Below, piece by piece: positions 20,161 to 29,766 of a DNA stretch of 64,000 bases. How positions within the stretch are numbered: the first letter of the stretch is position 1; the number at the start of each line of letters is the position of its first letter. Under the pieces are notes generated by a model that was not told the origin of the DNA, ran no database searches, and saw nothing but the letters and a program-made list of their open reading frames with translations. A program made the translations under genes and the position numbers. The stretch is from JAHRAW01 sp965212085 (GTDB lineage: Bacteria > Pseudomonadota > Gammaproteobacteria > Arenicellales > Poriferihabitantaceae): assembly GCA_965212085.1 (NCBI GenBank), contig OZ243042.1, positions 1,550,001 to 1,614,000 on the forward strand, in the 5' to 3' direction.

Positions 20161-21342
20161 TTAGAAATCAACCCGCATGCCGAGCAGGTGCTGGGTGCCG
20201 TCAAGGGCACCATCACCGCGACCCTCCCATTCGACGTTAATGGCTTCGTAGTACAACTTCAGGCCGCCGCCGAGATTATGGTAGATGGCCCAGACAAATT
20301 GCTCCGGATCATCGTTGACGTCGTCGGTACCAACGTCGGCTTCGGCGTAGCCCAGCATCCAACTGGTGTTCTCGCTGAATTTGCCGCCGCCGTAGATGAA
20401 GAAGGTGTCGGTGTCAGTGCCTTCTTCTGCTTCCGCCGTAACCATCGGCAAGTCATCATCAGCCCCGGCTTCCTGATCATCTTGCGGAAGAACAACCGCA
20501 TTCAGATCGTCTGTTTCGTGGTTCTGCCAACCTACGGACAACCAGTAGCCACCGAAAGTGCCTTTGGCGGAGATACCGATAAGGTCGGATTCGGCACGGC
20601 GGTTATCAGTTGCCATGTGGGTGAATCTCCTAGCACCCCCATCAGCCTCGGTCGCATCAGACACATCCACGTCCTTAGTACCGCGAACCACCCTGCTGTC
20701 ATCATCCTCGCCGTCCTCGTTATCAAATGCCGCTGCGATGGTGAGGTTGTCGTTGACCGCCCAGCTCAAGCCGAGGCCAATGCCGTCGCCACGGGCCTTT
20801 TCCGCCACATCCGAGCTTTCCGGGGAGTCTTCCTCATTCAGACGGATATCCAGTGCAGCAAACACCGGCCCGAAAGAGTTGGAGTACTTGATGGTGTTGG
20901 AACTTCTGAAAAGACCACCGCCGGCGGATGAGTAGATATAGAAACCCAAAGAGTAGGTAGGGCTGATCAGTGTGCCAAAGGTTTGGTTGTAAGCACTCCA
21001 CTGGTTGCCGACATCAATGCGGCCAAATGAGCCGGAGACACCGACCGTAGCAATACGGATGTCGTTAAGGCCGCCACTGGTTTTGCTCTTGTTCTCCCGA
21101 TCAGTCTGGGTGTCCCACTCGTAGCGCCCATGTGCGCTCAGGCCGTTGCCCATCTCTTTGTTGTACTTGACGCCGAAGCGCGAAGAGACGGCGCTGACAT
21201 CAGTCTGCGAGTCGCCTTCGTCGGCAAGGTCATTCAGGTCAATGGCGTTGTTGATTCGGCCATAAACCTGTACCTCGCCGTAGGCCGCCACCGGTGCCAC
21301 GATTGCGGCGGAAACGGCGGCTGCGATTAGTTTCTTGTTCAT
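20161..21342 (-). CDS. Outer-membrane general porin (Gram-negative porin family)
   Basis: A 393-residue precursor. The signal peptide MNKKLIAAAVSAAIVAPVAA has a cleavage site after about residue 20, and the mature protein starts YGEVQVYGRIN, typical of trimeric 16-strand porins. The C-terminus ends LLGMRVDF, with the final Phe required for outer-membrane assembly. Acidic loops (EDGEDDDSR; QEAGADDDLP) suggest a cation-preferring pore. A good ribosome-binding site, GAGG, precedes the ATG, but no clear promoter is visible in the repeat-rich DNA upstream. The 24-bp inverted repeat copy at 21356-21379 lies immediately before the ribosome-binding site. Confidence 0.9.
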   Translation of the reverse strand: MNKKLIAAAVSAAIVAPVAAYGEVQVYGRINNAIDLNDLADEGDSQTDVSAVSSRFGVKYNKEMGNGLSAHGRYEWDTQTDRENKSKTSGGLNDIRIATVGVSGSFGRIDVGNQWSAYNQTFGTLISPTYSLGFYIYSSAGGGLFRSSNTIKYSNSFGPVFAALDIRLNEEDSPESSDVAEKARGDGIGLGLSWAVNDNLTIAAAFDNEDGEDDDSRVVRGTKDVDVSDATEADGGARRFTHMATDNRRAESDLIGISAKGTFGGYWLSVGWQNHETDDLNAVVLPQDDQEAGADDDLPMVTAEAEEGTDTDTFFIYGGGKFSENTSWMLGYAEADVGTDDVNDDPEQFVWAIYHNLGGGLKLYYEAINVEWEGRGDGALDGTQHLLGMRVDF

Positions 21343-21355
21343 GATTTACCTCGTA

Positions 21356-21379
21356 GTTAGTGACATTACTACGCACTAT
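21356..21379 (-). repeat. Right copy of 24-bp perfect inverted repeat
   Basis: It is the exact reverse complement of 19765-19788 and forms the 5' leader of the porin gene, ending 13 bases before its start codon. Together the two copies bracket 1567 bases holding the porin, its terminator and the zinc-ribbon gene. Homology does not continue on either side. Confidence 0.9.
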
Positions 21380-22140
21380 CGGCATCAAATTGGCGGCCAC
21401 GCCGCCGGTTTGACGGGGTATGAGGCGCAAGAAAAGGCGGGGAAACGGCGGAGTACTGCGGTTTTGCCGCTGGATTCCCGATACGATGAAAAATATGGTC
21501 GCTATCGTTCCCTATTTTTCTATCGTTCGGGAATGACGACAAAGGCGTAAGGAAGGGTTGGGGTAGCGGCTAAGCGGTGGCGGGGGCAGGTCGCGACCTA
21601 CCCCTACCCACAAATGCGGGTATGACACTGAGGGAGATTTGCACTTTGCGGGTATGACACCGAGAACGTGGCAACAACTCTGCCGTCATTCCCGAGCGTT
21701 AGTGTCCGTTGCCGCGCAAGCGGCTTACGGACACTTGGCGCTCTCGGGAATCCAGCGCCATTTGACCCACCCGGTATAACCCCTGGATTCCCGAATAGCG
21801 ATGAAAAATATGGTCGCTGCGCTTCCTATTTTTCTATCGTTCGGGAATGACGGCAGAGGCGAGGCGGGAATTCAGCGTCCAATCGGGGACAGGTCGCGAC
21901 CTGTCCCTACGCGGGCGCTGTTGCCGTTGCTAATCGGTCCGGCGATAGCCGGCTGTCGCGCACAGGGATGTGCGCGCGGCGCTGGAAACAGGAGTTTCCC
22001 CGCGCCGCACAGGGGGGTGCGGGGGGTCTCCCCCCCCGCAAAAGCGCGTCACGCGCCCCGCCCCCCGCAAAAGCGCGCCCCGCCCCCCGTCCCCCGCAAA
22101 CGCGCGTCACGCGCACAACGTTAGCGGCTTGCGCCCCGGC
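21380..22140. repeat. Composite block of dispersed short repeats (block 3)
   Basis: No credible gene is present. The ~66-bp element occurs twice (21470-21535 and 21783-21849) in the same orientation as in block 2. The palindrome family occurs at 21582-21606 (imperfect) and 21886-21907 (perfect 22-bp). The GACACCGAG hairpin element is present twice (21610-21640 and 21648-21672), and the ~69-bp ATTCCCGAG element at 21687-21755. The ~100-bp element is inverted relative to block 2 (21956-22056) and is followed by partial copies of its end to 22112. A small ATCCGGC/GCCGGAT hairpin sits near 22162-22178. Confidence 0.85.
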
Positions 22141-22190
22141 TTGAATGGGGCCGGGTATCCAGTATCCGGCGAAGCCGGATTCCTTACCTG

Positions 22191-22637
22191 TTACTCCTTA
22201 CCCGCCCGCTTCGCCAACCGTAGCAAAGACGCCTTCAACTCCGCATCCTCAATCCCCCCCGCCAGCGCCTCAATTTGCTCGGCGTTCTGCAACGACAACC
22301 TCGGCGGTGGTCTGCCGGTGCGGCGGGCGGGCGGGGGCGAATCGGGCAGGACTTTGACTTCAACGGCGTTGACGGGGATACCATCGCCGGCCAGGGCTTC
22401 CATCAACCCCTGGGAGCGGTGGCGGATTTCCGTGCCCCAGGACGCGGTTTCCACGAACACCACCAGCCGCCCGGAGGCGAACAATAGCGGGCGGCCGTGG
22501 AGGGCGGCGGCGCCGGCCCGGACGCGCCAGCAGCGCGCCAGTTTTTGCTGGACGGGGTCGGGGGCCGGGCGGTCGCCTGGGAATTTTGCGGGTCCCCCGG
22601 CCGGCAGCAGGTTTGCCAGCGGCTGAAATTCTTTCAT
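22191..22637 (-). CDS. dciA: DciA-like helicase-loading protein (DUF721 domain)
   Basis: A 148-residue basic protein whose middle (LLFASGRLVVFVETASWGTEIRHRS) matches the DUF721 core found in DciA. DciA loads the replicative helicase DnaB in bacteria lacking DnaC. The family is usually encoded divergently next to secA in gammaproteobacteria, as here (94 bases between the starts). The N-terminal QKLARCWRV segment and a Pro/Arg-rich linker (PPPARRTGRPPP) precede a C-terminal helix. The assignment is good at domain level. Confidence 0.85.
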   Translation of the reverse strand: MKEFQPLANLLPAGGPAKFPGDRPAPDPVQQKLARCWRVRAGAAALHGRPLLFASGRLVVFVETASWGTEIRHRSQGLMEALAGDGIPVNAVEVKVLPDSPPPARRTGRPPPRLSLQNAEQIEALAGGIEDAELKASLLRLAKRAGKE

Positions 22638-22698
22638 CGGCGCATTATAGCCCCGATAACCCTGATACCCTTATCGCCGGGCAAGCGGCCCCGGACTC

Positions 22699-22707
22699 TG
22701 GCATAAT
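22699..22707 (+). promoter_or_regulatory. Putative secA promoter (extended -10)
   Basis: TG at 22699-22700, one base, then CATAAT at 22702-22707 forms an extended -10 about 25 bases before the secA ATG at 22731. No good -35 is seen. The ribosome-binding site before secA is also weak. Confidence 0.4.
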
Positions 22708-22730
22708 CCGGCAAACAAAAGATCCCCATA

Positions 22731-25541
22731 ATGCTGCAGCACGCACTGAAAAAAGTCTTTGGCGACCGCAACCAGCGGTTGCTCAAAAACATCGGCAAAA
22801 CCGTTGAGCGAATCAACGCCATGGAGCCCGAGATGTCGGCCCTTGACGACCAGGCGTTGGCCGCCAAAACCGGCGAGTTTCGCGCCCGCATCAAGGACGG
22901 CGCGGACAAGGACGACCTGCTCGTGGAAGCCTTTGCGGTGGTGCGCGAAGCCTCGGTGCGCACTTTGGGGTTGCGCCATTTCGACGTCCAACTGGTGGGC
23001 GGCGTGGTGCTCAACAGCGGCAAAATCGCCGAGATGAAGACCGGCGAGGGCAAGACCCTAGTGGCGACCCTGCCGGCCTGCCTGAACGCGGTGGCCGGTA
23101 TTCCGGTGCACATCGTTACCGTCAACGACTACCTGGCCCGGCGAGACGCCGAATGGATGGGAAAGATTTACGACTTTCTCGGGCTGAGCGTGGGCGTCAT
23201 CGTGTCCGGCCAGGAGCCGGCGGAAAAACGCGCGGCGTACCAGAGCGACATCGTTTATGGCACCAACAACGAGTTCGGCTTTGATTACCTGCGCGACAAC
23301 ATGGCGTTCACCGCAGACGACCGCTTCCAGAGCGGCCTCGGCTTTGCCATCGTTGACGAGGTGGACTCCATCCTCATAGACGAGGCGCGCACGCCGCTGA
23401 TCATCTCCGGCCCCGCCGAGGAGAGCACCGGCCTGTACACCCGCATCAACAAAATCGCCCCGCGCCTGCAACGCCGGGAGAGCGAACACGCCGCACACGC
23501 CGGGCATGCCGAACAAGCCGAACAAGCCGAAGATGGGCCGGGAGACTTCACCCTCGACGAGAAAACCCGCCAGGTGTCCCTGACCGAGCAGGGCCATGAA
23601 GTGGCCGAGAAACTGCTGGTGGACGACGGCCTGCTGCCCGAAGGCGGCAGCCTCTACGAGATCGGCAACATCGGCCTGGTGCATCACCTGTACGCCGCGC
23701 TCCGGGCCCACAACCTGTTTCACAAGGACGTCGCCTACATCGTGCGAGACGGCCAGATCGTGATCATTGACGAGTTCACCGGGCGCATGATGCCGGGCCG
23801 GCGCTGGTCCGACGGGCTGCACCAGGCCATTGAAGCCAAGGAAGGGGTCGCCATCCAGCAGGAAAACCAGACCCTGGCCTCCATCACCTTCCAGAACTAC
23901 TTCCGCCTGTACCGCACGCTCGCCGGCATGACCGGCACCGCCGACACCGAGGCCCCGGAATTCCTGCAGATCTACCAACTGGAAGTGGTGATCATCCCCA
24001 CCAACCGCCCGATGATCCGCGACGACGACGCCGATTTGGTGTACCGCACCGACGGGGAAAAAATGGCCGCCATCATCACCGGCATTGAAGAATGCCGGGC
24101 GCGCAACCAGCCGGTGCTGGTGGGCACCGCCTCCATTGAATCCTCCGAACGCCTGTCGGGCCTGCTGGACAAGGCCGCCATCGCCCATAAAGTGCTGAAC
24201 GCCAAGCACCACGGCCAGGAAGCCCACATCATCGCCGAAGCGGGACGCCCCGGCACCGTTACCATCGCCACCAACATGGCCGGGCGCGGCACCGACATCG
24301 TGCTCGGCGGCAACCTTGAACTGGAGTTGAGCGGCCTGCAAGACGGAGGCAACGAGACCAATGAAAGTAACGAAACCGCCGCCGAGCAGGCGCGAAGCGC
24401 GTGGCAGCGGCGGCATCAACAGGTCATAGAGGCCGGCGGATTGCACGTGCTCGGCACCGAAAGAAACGAGTCGCGGCGGGTTGACAACCAGCTGCGCGGG
24501 CGTTGCGGACGCCAGGGCGACCCCGGTTCAAGCAGTTTTTATCTTTCGCTGGAGGATAACCTGATGCGCATTTTCGGCTCCGAGCGCATCTCCGGGCTAA
24601 TGCGGAAACTCGGCATGGAAGAGGGCGAGGCCATCGAGCATCCGTGGGTAACTCGCGCCATCGAAAACGCGCAGATGAAGGTGGAAGGGCACAACTTTGA
24701 CGCCCGCAAACAACTCCTGGAATACGACGACGTCGCCAACGAGCAGCGCAAGGTGATCTACGAGCAGCGCAATATGCTGATGGAGACCGACGATATTTCC
24801 GGTCACGTCGCCTACACCCGCGGCGAAGTGATCGCCGGGGTCATTGACCGTGGCATTCCGCCCAACACCCTGGAAGAGCAGTGGGACGTGGCGGCCCTTG
24901 AGCAGGAATTGGAAACCGGGTTCGGGGTCAAACTGCCGGTCGCCGAATGGCTCGACCGGGACGATGCCCTGCACGAGGAAACCCTGCGCCGAAAAATCGA
25001 GCAGTCCATCAACGACACCCTCACCGCCAAGGAGGAGCGGGTCGGCGCCGAGGCCATGCGGCATTTCGAGAAAGCGGTGATGCTCAAGGTGCTGGACGAG
25101 CAGTGGAAGGAGCACCTGTTTAATATGGACCACCTGCGCCAGGGCATCCACCTGCGCGGCTACGCCCAGAAAAATCCCAAGCAGGAATACAAGCGCGAGG
25201 CGTTCGAGATGTTCACGGTGATGCTGGAGAACGTCAAGTTTGAAGTGGTCTCGCTGCTGGCGCGTTTTCACATCCCCGATGAAGCCGAGATCGCCGAAAT
25301 GGAAGCGCGCCGGGAGCAGCAGGGGATGAACTTTATTCACGCCGAGGCCGATGCGCCGGCCCCGGCCCCGGCGACTGCGGAGGCAGAGCAGGGCGCCGCT
25401 CAAGCCACCCGCCCCGACCGCCGCCCCACGGTGATTTCCGGCGATCAACCGTTCGTGCGCAAGACCAAAAAAATTGGCCGCAACGACCCGTGCCCGTGCG
25501 GTTCCGGCAAGAAGTACAAGCAATGCCACGGCAGGCTGTGA
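22731..25541 (+). CDS. secA: Preprotein translocase ATPase SecA
   Basis: A 936-residue motor that drives proteins through SecYEG. The Walker A motif TGEGKT has Lys108, as in Escherichia coli; DEVDSILIDEARTP is the DEAD-box region, and the helicase motif NMAGRGTDIVLGG follows. The C-terminus has a SEC-C zinc motif (CPCGSGKKYKQCH) that binds SecB and ribosomes. Two low-complexity insertions are seen: HAAHAGHAEQAEQAEDG (23488-23540) and NETNESNETA (24351-24383). No secM-like leader gene precedes it. Confidence 0.98.
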   Translation: MLQHALKKVFGDRNQRLLKNIGKTVERINAMEPEMSALDDQALAAKTGEFRARIKDGADKDDLLVEAFAVVREASVRTLGLRHFDVQLVGGVVLNSGKIAEMKTGEGKTLVATLPACLNAVAGIPVHIVTVNDYLARRDAEWMGKIYDFLGLSVGVIVSGQEPAEKRAAYQSDIVYGTNNEFGFDYLRDNMAFTADDRFQSGLGFAIVDEVDSILIDEARTPLIISGPAEESTGLYTRINKIAPRLQRRESEHAAHAGHAEQAEQAEDGPGDFTLDEKTRQVSLTEQGHEVAEKLLVDDGLLPEGGSLYEIGNIGLVHHLYAALRAHNLFHKDVAYIVRDGQIVIIDEFTGRMMPGRRWSDGLHQAIEAKEGVAIQQENQTLASITFQNYFRLYRTLAGMTGTADTEAPEFLQIYQLEVVIIPTNRPMIRDDDADLVYRTDGEKMAAIITGIEECRARNQPVLVGTASIESSERLSGLLDKAAIAHKVLNAKHHGQEAHIIAEAGRPGTVTIATNMAGRGTDIVLGGNLELELSGLQDGGNETNESNETAAEQARSAWQRRHQQVIEAGGLHVLGTERNESRRVDNQLRGRCGRQGDPGSSSFYLSLEDNLMRIFGSERISGLMRKLGMEEGEAIEHPWVTRAIENAQMKVEGHNFDARKQLLEYDDVANEQRKVIYEQRNMLMETDDISGHVAYTRGEVIAGVIDRGIPPNTLEEQWDVAALEQELETGFGVKLPVAEWLDRDDALHEETLRRKIEQSINDTLTAKEERVGAEAMRHFEKAVMLKVLDEQWKEHLFNMDHLRQGIHLRGYAQKNPKQEYKREAFEMFTVMLENVKFEVVSLLARFHIPDEAEIAEMEARREQQGMNFIHAEADAPAPAPATAEAEQGAAQATRPDRRPTVISGDQPFVRKTKKIGRNDPCPCGSGKKYKQCHGRL

Positions 25542-25624
25542 AAAAGACCGCGGCTATACTCTATACTATTGCCTCAACAATGCGATCAACAAACGCCAAC
25601 AAACAGGTGGGTCAGGGTTAGTCA

Positions 25625-26863
25625 ATGAGCAAACGGCGCGTGGTGGTAACCGGAATGGGGGTGGTGTCGCCGGTGGGGGTCAACCTCGGAGACACCTGGC
25701 GGGCGATGCTGGCGGGGCGCAGCGGGGTTGGCGCGATTACCTGTTTTGACGCCGCCGACCTGGCCTGCCGCATCGCCGGCGAGGCGCCCGATTTCGATCC
25801 GACCGTGTGCCTGGCGGCCAGGGATGCGCGGCGCATGGACCGGTTTATGCAACTCGGCATCACCGCCGGGGTCGAGGCCATCAACGACGCGGGGCTTGAA
25901 GTAACCGAGGCCAACGCGCCGATGATCGGCGTGTATATCGGCTCCGGCATCGGCGGCATCGGCACCATCGAAGCCACCACCCGGCTGTACATGGACAAGG
26001 GGCCGCGGCGGGTTTCGCCCTTTTACATCCCCATGACCATCACCAACATGATCTCCGGCAATCTCTCCATCATGCGCGGCCTCAAGGGGCCGAACCTGTC
26101 CATGGTCACGGCTTGCAGCACCGGCACCCACGCCATCGGCGAAGCCGGACGCCTGATCGAATACGGAGACGCCGACGCGATGGTCGCCGGCGGCGCCGAG
26201 GCGCCCATTACCCCGACTTCCATCGCCGGATTCAGCGCCGCGCGCGCCCTCAGCCAGCGCAACGACGACCCCGCCACCGCCAGCCGCCCGTGGGACGCCG
26301 GGCGAGACGGCTTTGTGGTGGGCGAGGGCGCCGGGGTGATGGTGCTCGAAGAGTATGAACACGCGCATAAACGCGGCGCCCGCATCTACGCCGAACTGTC
26401 GGGCTTCGGCATGAGCGGCGACGCCCACCACATCACCAGCCCGTCGCCCGGCGGCGAGGGCGCGTCCCGGTGTATGAACAACGCGCTTCGCAACGCCGGG
26501 CGCAACCCCGAACAAGTTGACTATATCAACGCCCACGGCACCTCCACCCCCCAGGGCGACATCGCCGAAACCCTGGCGCTGAAACTGACCTTCGGCGCAC
26601 ACGCCGGCAAACTCGCGATCAGCTCCAATAAATCCATGATCGGCCACCTGCTGGGCGCCGCCGGCGGCGTCGAGGCGGTGATGACGGCGATGTCCATCCA
26701 CCACCGGGTCATTCCGCCCACCATCAACCTGGTCGCGCAGGATCCCCAGTGCGATCTGGATTTTGTGCCAAACGAGGCCAGGGACGCCACGGTTGGCGTG
26801 GCGCTGTCCAACTCCTTCGGCTTCGGGGGAACCAACGGCACGCTGGTGTTCAATGCCGTTTAG
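25625..26863 (+). CDS. fabF: 3-oxoacyl-ACP synthase II FabF
   Basis: A 412-residue condensing enzyme that elongates acyl-ACP with malonyl-ACP. The Cys-His-His triad is complete: Cys164 in VTACSTGTH, His304 in NAHGTSTP and His341 in MIGHLLGAAGG. It starts 83 bases after secA. Usual neighbours acpP and fabG upstream and pabC downstream are missing. Two TATACT hexamers (25555-25560 and 25562-25567) just after the secA stop may serve as a -10, though no -35 is clear. The end overlaps mltG by 11 bases. Confidence 0.96.
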   Translation: MSKRRVVVTGMGVVSPVGVNLGDTWRAMLAGRSGVGAITCFDAADLACRIAGEAPDFDPTVCLAARDARRMDRFMQLGITAGVEAINDAGLEVTEANAPMIGVYIGSGIGGIGTIEATTRLYMDKGPRRVSPFYIPMTITNMISGNLSIMRGLKGPNLSMVTACSTGTHAIGEAGRLIEYGDADAMVAGGAEAPITPTSIAGFSAARALSQRNDDPATASRPWDAGRDGFVVGEGAGVMVLEEYEHAHKRGARIYAELSGFGMSGDAHHITSPSPGGEGASRCMNNALRNAGRNPEQVDYINAHGTSTPQGDIAETLALKLTFGAHAGKLAISSNKSMIGHLLGAAGGVEAVMTAMSIHHRVIPPTINLVAQDPQCDLDFVPNEARDATVGVALSNSFGFGGTNGTLVFNAV

Positions 26864-27983
26864 GGATAAACACGGGACGGGCGGGTTCCCCCGGTTCGCG
26901 CGGGCCGCATCGGCGTGGCTGCAAAGGCTCAAGGGGTTCAAGAGGCTCAAGGGATTCAAGGGATCGGCCAAACCGCGCCCCGCGGTTCTGGTCAAACTGG
27001 GGCTGGCCGCCGGCCTGATCGTGGTTCTCGGCTATTGCTATTGGGCCATCAACCGGCCTTTGGATTTCGGCGAACAAACCTGGGTCATCAAACCCGGCGA
27101 CACTTTGGGCCAGGTGGCCGCGCAACTCGTGGAGCGCGACGTCATTGCCCACACCCTGTTGCTCAAACTGCTGGCCTACAAGGGCGACCGGGGCCGGCAT
27201 ATTCGCTCCGGGGAATACCGCATCCCGCCGCGGACTTCGCTCAAGGAATTCCTGCGGCGCATCGTCAACGGCAAGGGGCAGGTCGGCATCAAGGTTACCA
27301 TCATTGAAGGCTGGACTTTTCGGGAGATGCGCGCACACCTGAAAAAGGCCCGGAAACTCAAGCACGACACGGCGGGCATGAGCGACCAGCAGATCATGAC
27401 GGAACTCGGCCACCCCAAACTGCACCCGGAAGGGCGGTTTTTCCCGGATACCTATTCCTACGCCGCCGGCCAGAGCGACCTGTCGGTGTACCGCGCGGCC
27501 TTTCATTTGATGCGCGAAAAACTCGACCTCGCCTGGGAAGACCGCGCCCCCCACCTGAAACTCGCCAACAAGGACGAGGCGCTGATCCTGGCTTCAATCA
27601 TCGAGAAGGAATCATGGATCGCCGAAGAACAGCGCAAGATCGCCGGCGTGTTTTACAACCGCCTGGCAAAAAAAATGCGCCTGCAAACCGACCCCACGGT
27701 CATCTACGGGCTGGGGCCGAAATTCAACGGCAACCTGACCCGCGCCCACCTCAAGGCCGACACCATCTACAACACCTACACCCGCAAGGGACTCCCGCCG
27801 ACTCCCATCAGCCTGCCGGGCGCGGATGCTTTGGAAGCGGCGGTGCGCCCGGCGCCCACCAAGGCCTACTATTTCGTCGCCAGCGTTGGCGGGCGGCACC
27901 AGTTCTCGGTAACTTTGGCGGAGCATAACCGGGCGGTTCGGGCGCACGTTCGGCGCTCTAAAAACGCCCGCAAGAAAAAATGA
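26853..27983 (+). CDS. mltG: Endolytic murein transglycosylase MltG (YceG)
   Basis: A 376-residue inner-membrane enzyme that cleaves nascent glycan strands and sets their length. A basic tail is followed by one membrane helix near residues 49-65 (LAAGLIVVLGYCYW), a LysM-like segment (WVIKPGDTLGQVA) and the YceG domain. The catalytic glutamate is in ILASIIEKES. The cytoplasmic tail contains a 9-codon-like repeat, RLKGFKRLKGFKG, from a tandem repeat near 26926-26964. The start at 26853 lies inside the fabF end; an upstream in-frame start would overlap fabF further. Confidence 0.93.
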   Translation: MPFRDKHGTGGFPRFARAASAWLQRLKGFKRLKGFKGSAKPRPAVLVKLGLAAGLIVVLGYCYWAINRPLDFGEQTWVIKPGDTLGQVAAQLVERDVIAHTLLLKLLAYKGDRGRHIRSGEYRIPPRTSLKEFLRRIVNGKGQVGIKVTIIEGWTFREMRAHLKKARKLKHDTAGMSDQQIMTELGHPKLHPEGRFFPDTYSYAAGQSDLSVYRAAFHLMREKLDLAWEDRAPHLKLANKDEALILASIIEKESWIAEEQRKIAGVFYNRLAKKMRLQTDPTVIYGLGPKFNGNLTRAHLKADTIYNTYTRKGLPPTPISLPGADALEAAVRPAPTKAYYFVASVGGRHQFSVTLAEHNRAVRAHVRRSKNARKKK

Positions 27984-28651
27984 AAGGCGCGTTCATCACC
28001 GTCGAAGGCGCGGATGGTTCGGGCAAAACCACGCACATTGATTTTATCCAACGCTGGCTGAGCGGCAGCGGCGTGGAGGTGGTGCGCACCCGCGAACCCG
28101 GCGGCACCACCCTGGGCGAGAGGCTTCGGGAAATTCTTCTGGAAAACGACGGCGCGCCGATTTCGGATCAGGCCGAGTTGTTGCTGTTTTTCGCCGGTCG
28201 TGCGCAACACCTCCACGAAGTGATTGTGCCCGCCCTGAAGTCCGGAAAATGGGTGTTGTCCGACCGGTTCACCGACGCAACCTACGCCTATCAGGGCGGC
28301 GGCCGGGGCATGGCGGTGGCGGACATTACGGCTTTGGAGCAGTTGACGCAAGGCGCGTTGCAGCCGGACTTGACCATGCTGTTGGACGTGCCGCCGAATG
28401 TTAGCCGGGGGCGCGTGCTGCAGCAGGATGTGATGTCGCTGGCTACGAATACGAACGCGAACCAGCGCATGAAAGCGGATCGTTTCGAGAAGCAGTCGCT
28501 GGAATTCAGCAAAGCGGTGCGGAAGGTGTACAAACAGCGCGCCGCCAAATTCAAGCAGCGCATAAAACTGGTCAACGCCGACCAATCCATGGAGCAGGTT
28601 CGCGCCGAACTCCGGGCCATACTCGAAACCTTCCGGGCGCAGTGGACATGA
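27980..28651 (+). CDS. tmk: Thymidylate kinase
   Basis: A 223-residue P-loop kinase converting dTMP to dTDP. The Walker A motif EGADGSGKTT, the DR(E/Y)-type segment VRTREPGGTTLGE and the lid region QGGGRGM are present. It overlaps mltG by 4 bases and holB by 4, in the conserved mltG-tmk-holB order. A short Asn/Thr repeat (ATNTNANQR, near 28441-28463) sits in the second half. Confidence 0.96.
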   Translation: MKGAFITVEGADGSGKTTHIDFIQRWLSGSGVEVVRTREPGGTTLGERLREILLENDGAPISDQAELLLFFAGRAQHLHEVIVPALKSGKWVLSDRFTDATYAYQGGGRGMAVADITALEQLTQGALQPDLTMLLDVPPNVSRGRVLQQDVMSLATNTNANQRMKADRFEKQSLEFSKAVRKVYKQRAAKFKQRIKLVNADQSMEQVRAELRAILETFRAQWT

Positions 28652-29721
28652 ACGCGGACGCAGGCGCAGGCGTGGACAAATACCCGTGGACACAAGCCGC
28701 CTGGGAGCGCACCACGAGCGCCCTGGATACGCTGCATCACGGCCTGCTGATCACCGGCGTGCCGGGCGTCGCCAAGCGCGAGTTCGCCATGGCCCTGGGG
28801 CGGCTATTGTTGTGCGGCGAACCGGCGGATGGCGGACGGCCCTGCGGTCAGTGCCAGAATTGCGCCTTGTTCGGCGCCGGCACCCACCCGGATTTCCACG
28901 TCCTGACCACCGAAACCGAATGGCGGGACGGGCGCGTTGCCCTGATCGCCAAATACTGCGACCGCTACCAGGACCTCGGCGCCAGGGAAAAACGCGCCAA
29001 CCCCGGCCGGGTGATTCCGGTGGATCAGGTGCGCCGCTTGATCGAGCGTTTTTGCGCCCACGCCCATAGCGCCGCGCGCAAGGTCGCGCTGATCGTGCCG
29101 GCGGACCGGATGAACACCAACGCCGCCAACGCGCTGCTCAAGTTGCTTGAAGAGCCGCCGGCGAACTCGGTTTTGATGCTGGTCAGCGCGGTTCCCGGCT
29201 ACCTGCCGGCCACCATCCGCAGCCGTTGTTTTCAGATCGGGATTCCGCTTCCCACCGAGGAGGCCGCGCGCGCGTGGCTGGGCGAGCAGATGCCGGCGGC
29301 GGATGCAACGCGGGCGCTCAGGCTGTCGAACGGCGGCCCGGTGGACGCCCTCAAAATGCACAAAGACGGGTTTTTGCAGGTGCAGGATCAGTTCTTGCAA
29401 GGCATCACCGAACTGGCCAAAGGGCGGACCGGCGCGCTGGAGCTGGCGGCGCGCTTTAAGCAGCACGATTTTTTGCAGGTGCTCGACTGGCTGCACCGCT
29501 TCAACTGCGAGATGATCAAGGGAAACTGCGGCGTCGAAACGACCGGTGGGCGGGGCGCACTGAACCGGAATCCGAACCCCGTGCGCCTGTCCGCGGAAAA
29601 ACTGTTCGCGTTGTATGATAAAATCGGCTACTACCGAAAGATCGCGCGCGAGCAGCTGAACGAGCAACTGGCTATGGAAGAACTGACGCTGGCGTTGCAG
29701 CGCGTATTGCGTGATGCGTGA
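28648..29721 (+). CDS. holB: DNA polymerase III delta' subunit
   Basis: A 357-residue clamp-loader subunit. The degenerate P-loop GVPGVAKREFA, the four-cysteine zinc module (CGQCQNC preceded by LLCGEPADGGRPC), the SRC motif in IRSRCFQ and LLKLLEEPP are typical of delta'. The ATG at 28648 overlaps the tmk stop (ATGA); a GTG 6 bases upstream is a possible alternative. It acts in the cytoplasm, helping to open and load the beta clamp. Confidence 0.93.
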   Translation: MNADAGAGVDKYPWTQAAWERTTSALDTLHHGLLITGVPGVAKREFAMALGRLLLCGEPADGGRPCGQCQNCALFGAGTHPDFHVLTTETEWRDGRVALIAKYCDRYQDLGAREKRANPGRVIPVDQVRRLIERFCAHAHSAARKVALIVPADRMNTNAANALLKLLEEPPANSVLMLVSAVPGYLPATIRSRCFQIGIPLPTEEAARAWLGEQMPAADATRALRLSNGGPVDALKMHKDGFLQVQDQFLQGITELAKGRTGALELAARFKQHDFLQVLDWLHRFNCEMIKGNCGVETTGGRGALNRNPNPVRLSAEKLFALYDKIGYYRKIAREQLNEQLAMEELTLALQRVLRDA

Positions 29722-29766
29722 TTGCGTTGATGACAACATACAAAAACAACATTACAGAGACCCCAA

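Noticed and set aside
22638..22730. secM-like arrest peptide gene before secA
   Set aside because: Only 93 bases separate the dciA and secA starts and no frame with an arrest motif is present.
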